Shown here piece by piece: positions 1 to 8,367 of a stretch of 48,932 nt of DNA (the stretch's first letter is position 1; each line of letters begins with the position of its first letter). Both the position numbers and the translations under genes were made by a program. Under the pieces are notes generated by a model. It saw only the letters and a program-made list of their open reading frames with translations. It made no database searches and was not told where the DNA came from. Location: NCBI RefSeq assembly GCF_002723995.1, contig NZ_BEWP01000014.1, positions 1 to 48,932 of the forward strand, in the 5' to 3' direction. This DNA comes from Gluconobacter kondonii. Its GTDB lineage: Bacteria; Pseudomonadota; Alphaproteobacteria; Acetobacterales; Acetobacteraceae.

Positions 1-64
1 CGTGGAACGGGATTTTTTACGCGATGCCTCTGCTCGGTTGGGCGTGATCAGAGGCGGCAGATGA
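1..64 (+). CDS. IS3-family OrfA, C-terminal end only
   Basis: The last 20 codons of an OrfA-type helix-turn-helix protein are present, ending at TGA 62-64. They match the C-terminus of the complete OrfA at 41785-42096 (ending VIRGGR). The stop overlaps the orfB ATG at 61-63 as ATGA. The rest lies outside the window. Confidence 0.8.
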   Translation, partial: VERDFLRDASARLGVIRGGR

Positions 65-928
65 TTGACCCGAAGCGAGCACGTCTGCCGATCATCCGGC
101 AATGCACGCTGCTACAACTCAACCGGTCGGACGTGTACTATCGGCCTGTGCCACAGAACGAGGCCAATCTGGCGTTGATGCGGCTGACCGACGCCTAGTT
201 CCTGGAAACGCCGTATTATGGCTCGCGGCAAATGACATGGCATCTGCGCCGCCTGGGACATGAAGTCGGTCGCAAGCGGGTCCGGCGGCTCATGGCGATT
301 ATGGGGCTGCGGGCGATCTACCAGAAGCCACGCACGAGTGTGCCCCATCCAGAGCATCGGAAATATCCGTATCTGCTGCGGGATCTGGTCATCGACCGGT
401 CCAACCAGGTCTGGTGTTCCGACATCACGTATCTCCCCATGAAACGGGGATTTCTCTATCTCGTGGCGATCATGGACTGGTTCACGCGCAAGGTCCTGTC
501 CTGGTGTCTGTCGAACACGATGGACGCGGAGTTCTGTATCGAGGCGCTCCGGGATGCGTTGATGCGCTACGGCACCCCATACTGACCAGGGCTCACAATT
601 CACGACGCCCCGTTTTACCGGGCTCCTGGAAGAGCGTCAGATCCGCATCAGCATGGATGGACGTGGGCGCTGGCTGGATAACGTGTTCATCGAGCGTCTG
701 TGGCGGTCGATGAAATACGAATGCGTCTCCCTGCACGCCTTTGAGACCGGATCAGAACTTCGAGTGGGGCTCACGAAATGGATCACCCATTATAACGGGC
801 AGCGTCCGCACGCGGCACTGGCTGGACGCACGCCCGATGAGGCGTATCATGACGTGCCGATGCCCTCTGGTCCGGGGTTAACCCCGGACCAGAGGGCCAA
901 CAGCAGCGCCGTCAGAATGGCGGCATGA
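61..928 (+). pseudogene. IS3-family OrfB transposase (rve integrase core), inactivated
   Basis: Reading from ATG 61, the frame stops at TAG 196-198, where the intact paralogue at 40919-41788 has Gln. It continues as an open stretch to about 580. There an 11-bp deletion, seen by comparison with the copy near 34170, shifts the frame, and the C-terminal third continues at 653-928. The DDE core is recognisable: SDITYLP with the first Asp, and NVFIERLWRS near the catalytic Glu. The DQGSQF block with the second Asp sits at the frameshift. Two independent lesions make this a pseudogene. Confidence 0.88.
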
Positions 929-989
929 CAACAACCGGGTATAGCTTATTCAAACCCAAAAGCTGTCCGAACAGACGGGGCCACCTCTG

Positions 990-1042
990 GCTTCCTTCCA
1001 CTCGCGTGAAAATAATACCCCATCAAATCCCGGGACTAAACA
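990..1042 (-). repeat. IS481-like terminal fragment
   Basis: On the minus strand this starts with TGTTTAGTCCCGGGATTTGA and runs to GTGGAAGGAAGCC. The same end occurs at 35529-35619, where it leads into an IS481-type transposase start (MGQIRHGSATT), and a 23-bp version lies at 24770-24792. Only the terminus remains here, cut by the IS3 end at 989. Confidence 0.6.
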
Positions 1043-1068
1043 CCTGAGAGAGGAATATCCGTCATCTA

Positions 1069-1436
1069 TTAACTTCGTGATCCGAGACGCGAAATCACCC
1101 GAATGAAAATGAGTTCGGCAAGCAATTCGACAAGTGTCTGGGTAACGATAACAGTTGGTAGGAGAGGCACTGCACCGGGGACTGATAAAGCCAGTGGCAG
1201 CACAACCAGAGAGTTTCGTGATGCACCGCTAAATGCAACTGCCCGACCTGCAGTAGCCTGCAATCGACAAACTCGAGAGACAACCCAGCCCAGCAGGGGC
1301 GCGCATATAGCAAAGGAAATATAGAGCGGAACGATATGCAGAACCGTATTGAGTTCCTGATCTAGACGTGGAACTACAGAGGCAATCACGAGAAAGAAGA
1401 CACTCGCTGTAACCGGAACGGGAAGTAAACCTAGGT
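1069..1436 (-). pseudogene. C-terminal remnant of an ACR3/SBF-family arsenite permease
   Basis: The minus-strand frame is open from the left edge of the IS427-like element (about 1436) to a stop at 1069 and encodes about 120 residues with several hydrophobic segments. The stretch SGASRNSLVVLPLALSVP followed by VIVTQTLVELLAELIFIRV resembles the last transmembrane helices of the bile acid:sodium symporter/ACR3 superfamily, including the conserved RNS motif. The N-terminal two thirds are missing. ACR3 proteins export arsenite, so this is probably debris of a second arsenic resistance locus, separate from the arsB-type operon at 21951-24742. The family call is from motif recall only. Confidence 0.6.
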
Positions 1437-2295
1437 TGCGTTGACAAAAGGTCTATACGCTCATTCTGAGATCTGATTCACTGTTGTCTTTAACGAAGAC
1501 GATAAGGTGAAGCGGGGATGGCACGAGGGGATCTGACGGATCGTGAATGGGCGCTGATTGGTCCGCTTTTGCCATCCGAGCGTGGCCGTTGGGCACGGCC
1601 ATCCGGAGACAATCGCCGGTTTCTCAACGGCATGTTGTATGTCCTGCGCACCGGTTGTCCGTGGCGGGACATGCATGAGCGCTACGGAAAATGGAACTCG
1701 GTCTATGTCAGGTTCCGGCGTTGGGCTGAACAGGGTGTCTGGGATGCCCTGCTGCAAACCCTGGTTGACCTGGGTCTGAGTGATGACTGGCAGCATATGG
1801 TGGACAGTACCGTGGTCCGCGCCCACTCCCAGGCAACGGGTGCAAAAGGGGGGCTCATACGGAAGGTTTTGCTCGATCACGCGGCGGTTTTACGAGCAAA
1901 ATCCACGCCCGGTGCGACAATCAAGGACGTCCTTTCGGCTTTGCCCTTAGCGGAGGTCAGGTCTCGGATTACAAAGCCACAGATACCCTGATGGCGTTTG
2001 CGGTTCCAAACCCCAAAGCCATGCTGGCCGACCGGGGCTATGACAGCGACTGGTTCCGCCAGGATCTGCTGCTCCGTGGTATCCTGCCGGTTATTCCCTC
2101 ACGAAAGGCCGCAGTGTTCCACAGAAAACAGACTGGCGGCGTTACGAAGACCGCAATCGCATTGAGCGGATGTTCAATAAACTCAAGCAGATGCGGCGTA
2201 TTGCAACCCGCTACGACAAAACCGCCTTGTCCTTCATGAGCTTCCTCAATATCGCCGCCGCGAGGCTTTGGATTGAATCTTTTGTCAACGAGACC
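1434..2295 (+). mobile_element. IS5-family, IS427-like element, 862 bp, TA target duplication
   Basis: The terminal inverted repeats are GGTTGCGTTGACAAAAG at 1434-1450 and, inverted, CTTTTGTCAACGAGACC ending at 2295. Both are flanked by TA (1432-1433 and 2296-2297), fitting a TA duplication. The single transposase gene fills the element and its TAA stop overlaps the right-hand TA. The insertion truncates the arsenite permease remnant to its left. A 55-bp right-end fragment of a related element lies at 47693-47747. Confidence 0.85.
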
Positions 2296-2298
2296 TAA
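1518..2298 (+). pseudogene. IS5-family (IS427-like) transposase, two frameshifts
   Basis: The N-terminal part (from MARGDLTDREW, a typical IS427-group start) is in one frame to about 1870. There, apparent loss of one base after AGGTTTTG shifts the frame. The middle block with LADRGYDSDWF (DDE second Asp) is in frame until about 2102, where loss of one base in CGAAAGG shifts it again. The C-terminal block with RNRIERMFNKLK (catalytic Glu) runs to TAA 2296-2298. Some IS427-group elements use two ORFs with programmed frameshifting, so the first shift could be native. The second looks like decay. Confidence 0.82.
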
Positions 2299-2302
2299 GC
2301 AC

Positions 2303-2329
2303 ATCAATCAAGGGTTCTTCGATCCCTCC
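2303..2329 (+). repeat. Orphan right end of an IS5-group element
   Basis: The stretch ending TTCTTCGATCCCTCC matches the right terminal repeat of the IS5-group copies at 47690 and, inverted, 48541. It points the opposite way to the IS copy it abuts at 2330, so the junction is a rearrangement scar and not an intact element end. Confidence 0.65.
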
Positions 2330-3392
2330 ACCTCTCCAGGAACAGAAAGCCCCGCATGTTGTAGACGATATTGGCCAGGCCGATCCTCATGGTGGCCCGG
2401 TTGATACCCACGGTCCGGACGAACAGACCCGTCTGCGATTTCTGATCGGCAAAGACGTGCTCGACGCGGGATCGGATCACCGACTTCCCTGCGTTGGACC
2501 GCTGGATATGGCGGGGCATGGGCTTGAGATGCGGCTTTTTCCTGTGGACCTTCGAGACGAAACCCTCTTTGTCCATGAAGTCCTCATTGGCTTTCGAGCG
2601 ATACGCGGTGTCAGCCCAAACGCTTGAGGCCGTATTGGTTTTATCCAGCAGGCCCTCGCGCAGTCTGGCGCCATCACTGGCGGCGGCATCCGTCGCTTTC
2701 CATTTCCGGATCAGTCGAAACTTTCGATCAATGGAAACATGCGATTTGTAGCCAAAGAACGCAATGGCGAGGTCCGTAGCCGGGAGCGTCCCGTCCTCCT
2801 GCCGCTTTGCCTTCGTGAACTTCAGTGTCCATCGCGCATGGCGATCCTTGTGGGATAACTTGGCCGGCTTGTCCTGCCAGTCCTGCGGAATGCGGCCTTC
2901 CCGAAGATCAACTTTCTCCCCGTTGGTATTGCGCTGCTTTGGCGCTGCCACCAGCGTGGCATCCAGGATCTGGCCGGACATCAGCAAATACCCGGCGTTG
3001 CGCAGAGTTGCATCAAACCGGTCAAACAGTCTTTCAATAGCTCCCGCCTGGGTCAGGCGTTCACGGAACAGCCAGACCGTTTTGGCGTCAGGCACCCGGT
3101 CCGATAACGCCAGGCCGAGGAAGCGCATGAAGGACAGCCGGTCGTTGACCAGATACTCCGTTCGCTCGTCGGAGAGATTGTTCAGCGTCTGGATCACTAG
3201 GATCTTGAACATCAACACGGGATCAAATGGGGGTCGTCCGCCTTTATTCCCATCCGAATAGGCCAGAGCCAGCTCCAGATCGGGGCGGAACACTTCAAAA
3301 TCCACCGTCCGGGAAAACACTTCGAGCTGATCGCCAAGCCCGCTCAATCGCGCAAGCCGCTCTTCAACGTCAAAGCAATCAGCCTGCTTCAT
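2304..3392 (-). CDS. IS5-group transposase, chimeric C-terminus
   Basis: The protein has 362 residues against 359 in the other copies. It carries the family layout: N-terminal DUF772-like region with GGRPPFDPVLMFKILVIQTL near residues 51-70, then the DDE core with GQILDATLVAAPK (first Asp), SVWADTAYRSKANE (second Asp) and VIRSRVEHVFADQK (Glu). The usual end FLFLERLNASA is replaced by 11 residues encoded by the joined orphan right end at 2304-2329. The core is intact, so activity is possible, but the element lacks a proper right end. Confidence 0.85.
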   Translation of the reverse strand: MKQADCFDVEERLARLSGLGDQLEVFSRTVDFEVFRPDLELALAYSDGNKGGRPPFDPVLMFKILVIQTLNNLSDERTEYLVNDRLSFMRFLGLALSDRVPDAKTVWLFRERLTQAGAIERLFDRFDATLRNAGYLLMSGQILDATLVAAPKQRNTNGEKVDLREGRIPQDWQDKPAKLSHKDRHARWTLKFTKAKRQEDGTLPATDLAIAFFGYKSHVSIDRKFRLIRKWKATDAAASDGARLREGLLDKTNTASSVWADTAYRSKANEDFMDKEGFVSKVHRKKPHLKPMPRHIQRSNAGKSVIRSRVEHVFADQKSQTGLFVRTVGINRATMRIGLANIVYNMRGFLFLERWRDRRTLD

Positions 3393-3472
3393 AGCCCTAT
3401 TCCCTCAGTCAGAGCCAGACGAATGGAATCACAGAGCAGACCTCAAAACCAGGGGTTGTTTTCGAACCCCCC
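2330..3472 (-). mobile_element. IS5-group element, copy 1, right end replaced
   Basis: The left terminal repeat (inverted form GTTTTCGAACCCCCC) ends at 3472 and the transposase reads leftward. The normal right end is missing: homology to the other copies stops at 2330, inside the last transposase codons, where an orphan right end of opposite orientation is joined. Together with copy 2 at 4255 it brackets the AT-rich island 3473-4254 with left ends facing inward. Confidence 0.8.
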
Positions 3473-3548
3473 AAGTATAAATACCGCGTATCTTAATAAA
3501 ATTCAAACGGAACTGATAATATAAATCACCATCGCATATGTATAATAA

Positions 3549-4094
3549 TTAATTATTTATTTTAATATTTTTTAAATCTATAGAAGAGACACATTTTATC
3601 CCGTCATAGTAATTAATGTTTATCTTTATAAAATTATTAATAACTGAACTATATAAAAAATCAATTTCTGATATATAAAGTCTGTTATTAACAATGCTTG
3701 AGAACATATCAGGATTCAAACATTTTTTCGATGAGTTAAATCCGATAAGAATTTCACTAATATACGGGGGATTAAACATTTTTTCTTCAACAAAATCTAT
3801 ATAGTATCCGTCGATTGTAATAAATTTTTTATCTATTTTAGATACTCCTCCTTTATCTGTTTTACCATTGTATAGAATAAAATTATCATTAGCTCTAACC
3901 AAAGGAGGGAATATTCCAAAAATATTTGATACCATCTCTAATGGCATTGGTAAATTTTTACCAATATATTTAATAGTATCGTTTATGCTACTATTGTATA
4001 TGTTGTATTTTAATAAGCCAACCTCATGGGAGATTCCATCTTCTGGATATAAAATTCCTAAAAAAATAGAGAAAACTACAATAAAATATTTCAT
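3549..4094 (-). CDS. AT-rich hypothetical secreted protein, possible immunity-type
   Basis: The protein has 181 residues with a clear N-terminal signal sequence (MKYFIVVFSIFLGILY, Lys then hydrophobic run). The rest is rich in Asn, Ile, Lys and Tyr and contains two Cys in the C-terminal part. An AGGA motif lies about 9 bases before the ATG. Base composition is far more AT-rich than the neighbouring IS and resistance genes, pointing to a foreign donor. It follows directly the truncated ORF at 4128-4254 on the same strand, the order seen for an effector tail followed by its immunity gene. I do not recognise the family, and the immunity idea is inference. Confidence 0.6.
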   Translation of the reverse strand: MKYFIVVFSIFLGILYPEDGISHEVGLLKYNIYNSSINDTIKYIGKNLPMPLEMVSNIFGIFPPLVRANDNFILYNGKTDKGGVSKIDKKFITIDGYYIDFVEEKMFNPPYISEILIGFNSSKKCLNPDMFSSIVNNRLYISEIDFLYSSVINNFIKININYYDGIKCVSSIDLKNIKINN

Positions 4095-4127
4095 GGAAAT
4101 ATCCTAAATTCATAAAGGGTTATAATA

Positions 4128-4254
4128 TTATTTTTTTATATTTATATCATAATATTTTCCATAATATTCACTATAATCTTCTCCTGATCCAGTCTTTTCG
4201 GAAGTTCCATATGTCTGTGCTATCTCGGAATAAGCAGTGCTCATATTACCAGAT
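4128..4254 (-). pseudogene. C-terminal tail of an AT-rich gene cut by an IS5-group copy
   Basis: A minus-strand frame is open from the IS edge at 4254 to TAA at 4128-4130, about 42 residues. It is rich in Ser, Tyr, Glu and Lys (for example EDYSEYYGKYYDINIKK). No start with a ribosome site is seen, and the frame runs into the IS terminal repeat, so the 5' part has been lost. It sits 33 bases upstream of the 181-residue secreted ORF on the same strand and was probably co-transcribed with it. Function unknown. Confidence 0.45.
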
Positions 4255-5456
4255 GGAGGGTTCGAAAAACCCCCTGGTTTTGAAATCAGCTCTGTGATTC
4301 CATTCGTCAGGTTCTGACTGAGGGAATGGCGCTATGAAACAGGCGGGATTTTTTGACGTTGAAGAGCGGCTTGCTCGACTGAGCGGGCTTGGCGATCAGC
4401 TCGAAGCGTTTTCCCGGACTGTGGATTTTGAGGTTTTCCGCCCGGAACTGGAGAAGGCTCTGGCCTATTCAGATGGGAGTAAAGGCGGTCGACCGCCATT
4501 TGATCCGGTGCTGATGTTCAAGATCCTGGTGATCCAGACGCTGAACAATTTGTCCGATGAACGGACGGAGTATCTGATCAACGATCGCCTGTCGTTCATG
4601 CGCTTCCTTGGTCTGGGACTTTCAGATCGTGTTCCTGATGCCAAAACAATCTGGCTGTTCCGTGAACGCCTGACGCAGGTGGGAGCGATCGAGGGTCTGT
4701 TCAATCGCTTTGATACAACCCTGCGGAAAGCCGGATATCTGCCGATGTCCGGCCAGATCCTGGATGCCACGCTGGTGGCAGCGCCAAAGCAGCGCAATAC
4801 GAACGCAGAGAAAGCCGACCTCCGGGCAGGACGTATCCCTGAAGACTGGCAGGACAAGCCGTCAAAGCTGTCGCACAAGGATCGCCATGCGCGCTGGACA
4901 CTGAAGTTCACCAAAGCAAAGCGGCAGGATGATGGGACGATCCCGTCAACGGATCTTGCCATTCCGTTCTTTGGCTACAAATCGCATGTTTCCATCGATC
5001 GGAAGTTCCGGTTCATCCGGAAATGGAAGACAACGGATGCCGCCGCCAGTGATGGTGCGCGATTGAGAGAAGGGCTGCTGGATAAAACCAATACGGCCTC
5101 AAGCGTTTGGGCGGACACGGCGTATCGCTCAAAAGCCAATGAAGACTTCATGGAAAAGCAGGGCTTTGTCTCAAAGGTTCACAGGAAGAAGCCGCATCTC
5201 AAGCCCATGCCCCGCCACATCCAGCGGTCCAACGCAGGGAAATCGGTGATCCGGTCGCGTGTCGAGCATGTCTTTGCCGATCAGAAATCGCAAATGGGTC
5301 TGTTCGTCCGAACTGTCGGTATCACCCGGGCCACCATGAGGATCGGACTGGCCAATATTGTCTACAACATGCGCCGCTTCCTCTTCCTCGAAAGATTAAA
5401 CGGGAACGCATAGCTATCCAGCGGGGGACAGCCCCTGATCTGCTCAAAACGCAGAT
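4255..5456 (+). mobile_element. IS5-group element, copy 2, right end lost
   Basis: The left terminal repeat GGAGGGTTCGAAAAAC starts at 4255. Homology to copy 3 continues to about 5454, where the left end of copy 3 begins, so the right 70 or so bases and the right repeat are missing. The two copies form a head-to-tail tandem. Confidence 0.83.
4334..5413 (+). CDS. IS5-group transposase (copy 2)
   Basis: The 359-residue DDE transposase is intact, with the same blocks as its paralogues: GGRPPFDPVLMFKIL, GQILDATLVAAPKQRN (Asp), WADTAYRSKANEDF (Asp) and RSRVEHVFADQKSQ (Glu). It differs from copy 3 by only a few substitutions. The host element lacks a right end, so the protein could act only in trans. 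Confidence 0.9.
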   Translation: MKQAGFFDVEERLARLSGLGDQLEAFSRTVDFEVFRPELEKALAYSDGSKGGRPPFDPVLMFKILVIQTLNNLSDERTEYLINDRLSFMRFLGLGLSDRVPDAKTIWLFRERLTQVGAIEGLFNRFDTTLRKAGYLPMSGQILDATLVAAPKQRNTNAEKADLRAGRIPEDWQDKPSKLSHKDRHARWTLKFTKAKRQDDGTIPSTDLAIPFFGYKSHVSIDRKFRFIRKWKTTDAAASDGARLREGLLDKTNTASSVWADTAYRSKANEDFMEKQGFVSKVHRKKPHLKPMPRHIQRSNAGKSVIRSRVEHVFADQKSQMGLFVRTVGITRATMRIGLANIVYNMRRFLFLERLNGNA

Positions 5457-6726
5457 GGAGGGTTCGAAAAACCCGCTGGTTTTGAAATCAGCTCTGTGAT
5501 TCCATTCGTCCGGTTCTGACTGAGGGAATGGCGTTATGAAACAGGCGGGATTTTTTGACGTTGAAGAGCGACTTGCTCGATTGAGCGGGCTTGGTGATCA
5601 GCTTGAAGCATTTTCCCGGACTGTGGATTTTGAAGTGTTCCGTCCTGACCTGGAGCAGGCTCTGGCCTATTCAGACGGAAGCAAGGGCGGGCGACCGCCG
5701 TTCGATCCAGTGTTGATGTTCAAAATCCTGGTGATCCAGACGCTGAACAATCTGTCCGATGAACGGACTGAGTATCTGATCAACGATCGCCTGTCGTTCA
5801 TGCGCTTCCTTGGCCTGGGGCTTTCAGATCGTGTTCCTGATGCCAAAACGGTCTGGCTGTTCCGTGAACGCCTGACCCAGGCGGGAGCGATCGAGGGTCT
5901 GTTCAATCGCTTTGATACAACCCTGCGCAGTGCTGGTTATCTGCCGATGTCGGGTCAGATCCTGGATGCAACGCTGGTGGCTGCTCCAAAGCAGCGCAAC
6001 ACGAACTCCGAGAAAGCCGATCTCCGGGCAGGCCGTATTCCCGAAGACTGGCAGGACAAGCCGTCAAAGCTGTCGCACAAGGATCGCCATGCGCGCTGGA
6101 CACTGAAGTTCACCAAAGCAAAGCGGCAGGATGATGGGACGATCCCGTCAACGGATCTTGCCATTCCGTTCTTTGGCTACAAATCGCATGTTTCCATCGA
6201 CCGGAAGTATCGGTTCATCCGGAAATGGAAGACAACGGATGCCGCCGCCAGTGATGGTGCGCGATTGAGAGAAGGGCTGCTGGATAAAACCAATACGGCC
6301 TCAAGCGTTTGGGCGGACACGGCGTATCGCTCAAAAGCCAATGAAGATTTCATGGAAAAGCAGGGCTTTGTCTCAAAGGTTCACAGGAAGAAGCCGCATC
6401 TCAAACCCATGCCACTCCATATCCAGCGGTCCAATGCAGGAAAGTCCGTGATCCGATCCCGCGTCGAGCATGTCTTTGCTGACCAGAAATCGCAAATGGG
6501 TCTGTTCGTCCGAACTGTCGGTATCACCCGGGCCACCATGAGGATCGGCCTGGCCAATATTGTCTACAACATGCGCCGCTTCCTCTTCCTCGAGAGGTTG
6601 AACGCGAGCGCGTAGCCAGCCAGCGGGTGCCAATCCTCGATCTGCTCAAAACGCAGACCGAAAACGACCCCAAAAACCAGAAATTACTCGCCAAGGCATA
6701 TCAACAAACAGTTTTTCGATCCCTCC
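5457..6726 (+). mobile_element. IS5-group element, copy 3, both ends present (1270 bp)
   Basis: The left repeat GGAGGGTTCGAAAAAC begins at 5457 and the right repeat (inverted, GTTTTTCGATCCCTCC) ends at 6726. It is joined on the left to truncated copy 2 and on the right to the remnant of a VOC-family gene. No target duplication is visible because the left flank is IS sequence. This is the best reference unit for the element in this window, together with copy 4. Confidence 0.88.
5536..6615 (+). CDS. IS5-group transposase (copy 3)
   Basis: The 359-residue DDE transposase is intact, starting at MKQAGFFDVEERLARLSGL and ending LNASA. All three catalytic blocks are present (DATLVAAPK, WADTAYRSK, RVEHVFADQK). 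Both element ends are present, so this copy is potentially autonomous and could mobilise the other fragments in trans. Confidence 0.92.
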   Translation: MKQAGFFDVEERLARLSGLGDQLEAFSRTVDFEVFRPDLEQALAYSDGSKGGRPPFDPVLMFKILVIQTLNNLSDERTEYLINDRLSFMRFLGLGLSDRVPDAKTVWLFRERLTQAGAIEGLFNRFDTTLRSAGYLPMSGQILDATLVAAPKQRNTNSEKADLRAGRIPEDWQDKPSKLSHKDRHARWTLKFTKAKRQDDGTIPSTDLAIPFFGYKSHVSIDRKYRFIRKWKTTDAAASDGARLREGLLDKTNTASSVWADTAYRSKANEDFMEKQGFVSKVHRKKPHLKPMPLHIQRSNAGKSVIRSRVEHVFADQKSQMGLFVRTVGITRATMRIGLANIVYNMRRFLFLERLNASA

Positions 6727-6857
6727 AATTTGTGATCGAACCCAAGACGCTGCCTTGGGGTAACCGCACGCTCCAGTTCCGCGACCCCGAGGGGACTATC
6801 ATTAGCTTGTTCACACCTGTAACCGAAGCCGCCCGCGTCCGGTTCGGGAGTCTATGA
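6727..6857 (+). pseudogene. C-terminal stub of a VOC (glyoxalase/bleomycin-resistance) protein
   Basis: Directly after the right end of copy 3 the frame reads FVIEPKTLPWGNRTLQFRD and continues PEGTIISLFTPVTEAARVRF to a stop at 6857. The pattern 'PWG-x-R-x-x-x-F-x-D-P-x-G' is the characteristic last beta-alpha unit of small VOC-fold proteins. About two thirds of the gene is missing, presumably removed by the IS. The stub happens to be fused in frame to IS sequence upstream, which is not a real gene. Confidence 0.7.
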
Positions 6858-7026
6858 CAAAGTACGGTCGGCGCTGATAATAATTCTGTGGAGCTGTAGA
6901 CCACTGGACACTTGCGGACACCGAAAGACGAGGGCTAAGCGGAATATCGGCTATCTGTTGAAAACATGATAACTCGGTCATTACTGTAATACATACCGCT
7001 CTGTCCTTCAAATAACCAAAACCGCA

Positions 7027-8289
7027 TTATTGCGCCTCAGGCGTAGAAGAAGGATAGAGTTTGCGGGCAACCCGCTCCATGGTTAGCCCCTGGACAATAA
7101 TCGTAAACACCACCACCCCGTAACAGACAGGCAATAGAAGCTCCCGCAAGTCTCCGGGCGGTAGTCCAAGTGCCAGCGAAACCGAGATGCCGCCACGCAG
7201 ACCGCCCCAGGTCAGGATACCAAGAACACGCCCTCGTTCCCATTGCCTGAGATGAACCGGAAGCGTTGAAAACAGCACGCTTAATGCCCGCACGGCAATG
7301 GATAGCGGTATCACGGCAAGTGTCGCCAGCACCGCAAACAGATGCGGCGTGATCTCAAGAATTTCAAAGCCAATCAGCATGAACAACAAGACGTTTAGCA
7401 CCTCGTCAATGAGTGTCCATGCGACGTCGAGTTCTTTGCGGGATGCCTCATCAAAAACGGAATGGCTATAGCTTGTGCCAAAGCACAGTCCCGCCACCAC
7501 GACGGCAATCGCACCCGACATGCCAAGTTGGTTGGCAATGCTAAAGGTTCCGGTCGCAAGAGCCAGCGACGTCAACAGATCAATGTGCGGATCCCGCTGT
7601 CCCTTAAGTATACGGAGTGCAATCAATCCGGCCAGTGCGCCCAACAGACCGCCACCGATCGCCTCGCGGCAAAAACTCAGAGCAATCTCGGAGGCGGTCA
7701 CTCCTTGGCTGTCCCCGGTCGCCAGTCCTATCGTGACGCCGAAGATCACCACCCCCACGCCGTCATTGAACAGACTCTCACCTGCGAAAACAGCCTGCAG
7801 GGGGGCAGGCAGTCCGAGACGTTTCAGCATCCCGACAACCGAAACGGGATCAGTCGGAGCGAGGATAGCCCCCAAGACGATGCACCATGTGAAAGGAACG
7901 GTGTGACCTAACAGAGGGAAAGCGTACCATACCGCGATCGCCAGAAATGCAACGGCCAGAACGGTTCCCAAAACAGAGAGAGCAGCCACGGAGGCAAGCT
8001 TTGCGCGCAGATGTCCGACATCCACCTGCGTGGCCCCGGCAAACAGGAGCAGAGACAGCGCGCCATTCAGGAGAGCCGTGGGAAGATTGATGGCTCCGAG
8101 AACAGATCGCGGGAGAGCCTGAAGGTCATAGGCCGGTATCAGCGGATTCAGGATCATGACCAGCAAGGAAGCCAGCAATGAGAAGACCAGCACACCGATC
8201 GTGACAGGAAGGCGAAACGTGTGGTGATTGAGAATACTGAACCCCGCCGAGAGAGTTAGAAGAAGAGCGAGGATGCTGATGGTATCCAT
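7027..8289 (-). CDS. CPA1-family cation/proton antiporter
   Basis: A 420-residue polytopic membrane protein of the sodium/proton exchanger family. The two diagnostic blocks are present: GAILAPTDPVSVVGMLKRLG near residues 140-160 and AGESLFNDGVGVVIFGV near 168-185, whose Asp residues form the ion-binding centre in CPA1 members. Length is right for an NhaP-type protein without a long cytosolic tail. It exchanges external protons for cytosolic Na+ or K+ across the inner membrane. It lies 78 bases downstream of the czcA-like gene on the same strand and may be co-transcribed, coupling metal/proton antiport by the RND pump to pH or cation balance. The substrate cannot be read from sequence. Confidence 0.88.
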   Translation of the reverse strand: MDTISILALLLTLSAGFSILNHHTFRLPVTIGVLVFSLLASLLVMILNPLIPAYDLQALPRSVLGAINLPTALLNGALSLLLFAGATQVDVGHLRAKLASVAALSVLGTVLAVAFLAIAVWYAFPLLGHTVPFTWCIVLGAILAPTDPVSVVGMLKRLGLPAPLQAVFAGESLFNDGVGVVIFGVTIGLATGDSQGVTASEIALSFCREAIGGGLLGALAGLIALRILKGQRDPHIDLLTSLALATGTFSIANQLGMSGAIAVVVAGLCFGTSYSHSVFDEASRKELDVAWTLIDEVLNVLLFMLIGFEILEITPHLFAVLATLAVIPLSIAVRALSVLFSTLPVHLRQWERGRVLGILTWGGLRGGISVSLALGLPPGDLRELLLPVCYGVVVFTIIVQGLTMERVARKLYPSSTPEAQ

Positions 8290-8367
8290 ATTGTTATGTC
8301 TGACTTTTTTCGCTTTGCATAAAGAAATATTGGAAAAATTCTCGTCTTTTCTCTCATTTGGTAACGT

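Larger units (their letters stand above)
1..989 (+). mobile_element. IS3-family element, left end outside the window, decayed
   Basis: The element begins before the window with the end of orfA and runs through orfB to a terminal inverted repeat at 963-989. That repeat matches, with few differences, both ends of the IS3 copy at 40858-43642. A slippery heptamer T_TTT_TTA lies at 13-19 in the orfA frame, the usual place for -1 frameshifting to the OrfAB transposase. The copy is dead: orfB has a nonsense codon and an 11-bp deletion. It abuts an IS481-like end fragment at 990. Confidence 0.85.

Noticed and set aside
112-603. Minus-strand ORF of 163 codons inside the IS3 element.
   Set aside because: Antisense shadow of orfB; the same antisense opening recurs in the other IS3 copies because of codon bias.
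6627-6857. A 76-codon ORF joining the IS5-group right end to VOC-like sequence.
   Set aside because: The first half is IS terminal sequence; only the part after 6727 is gene-derived, so it is listed as a VOC stub.
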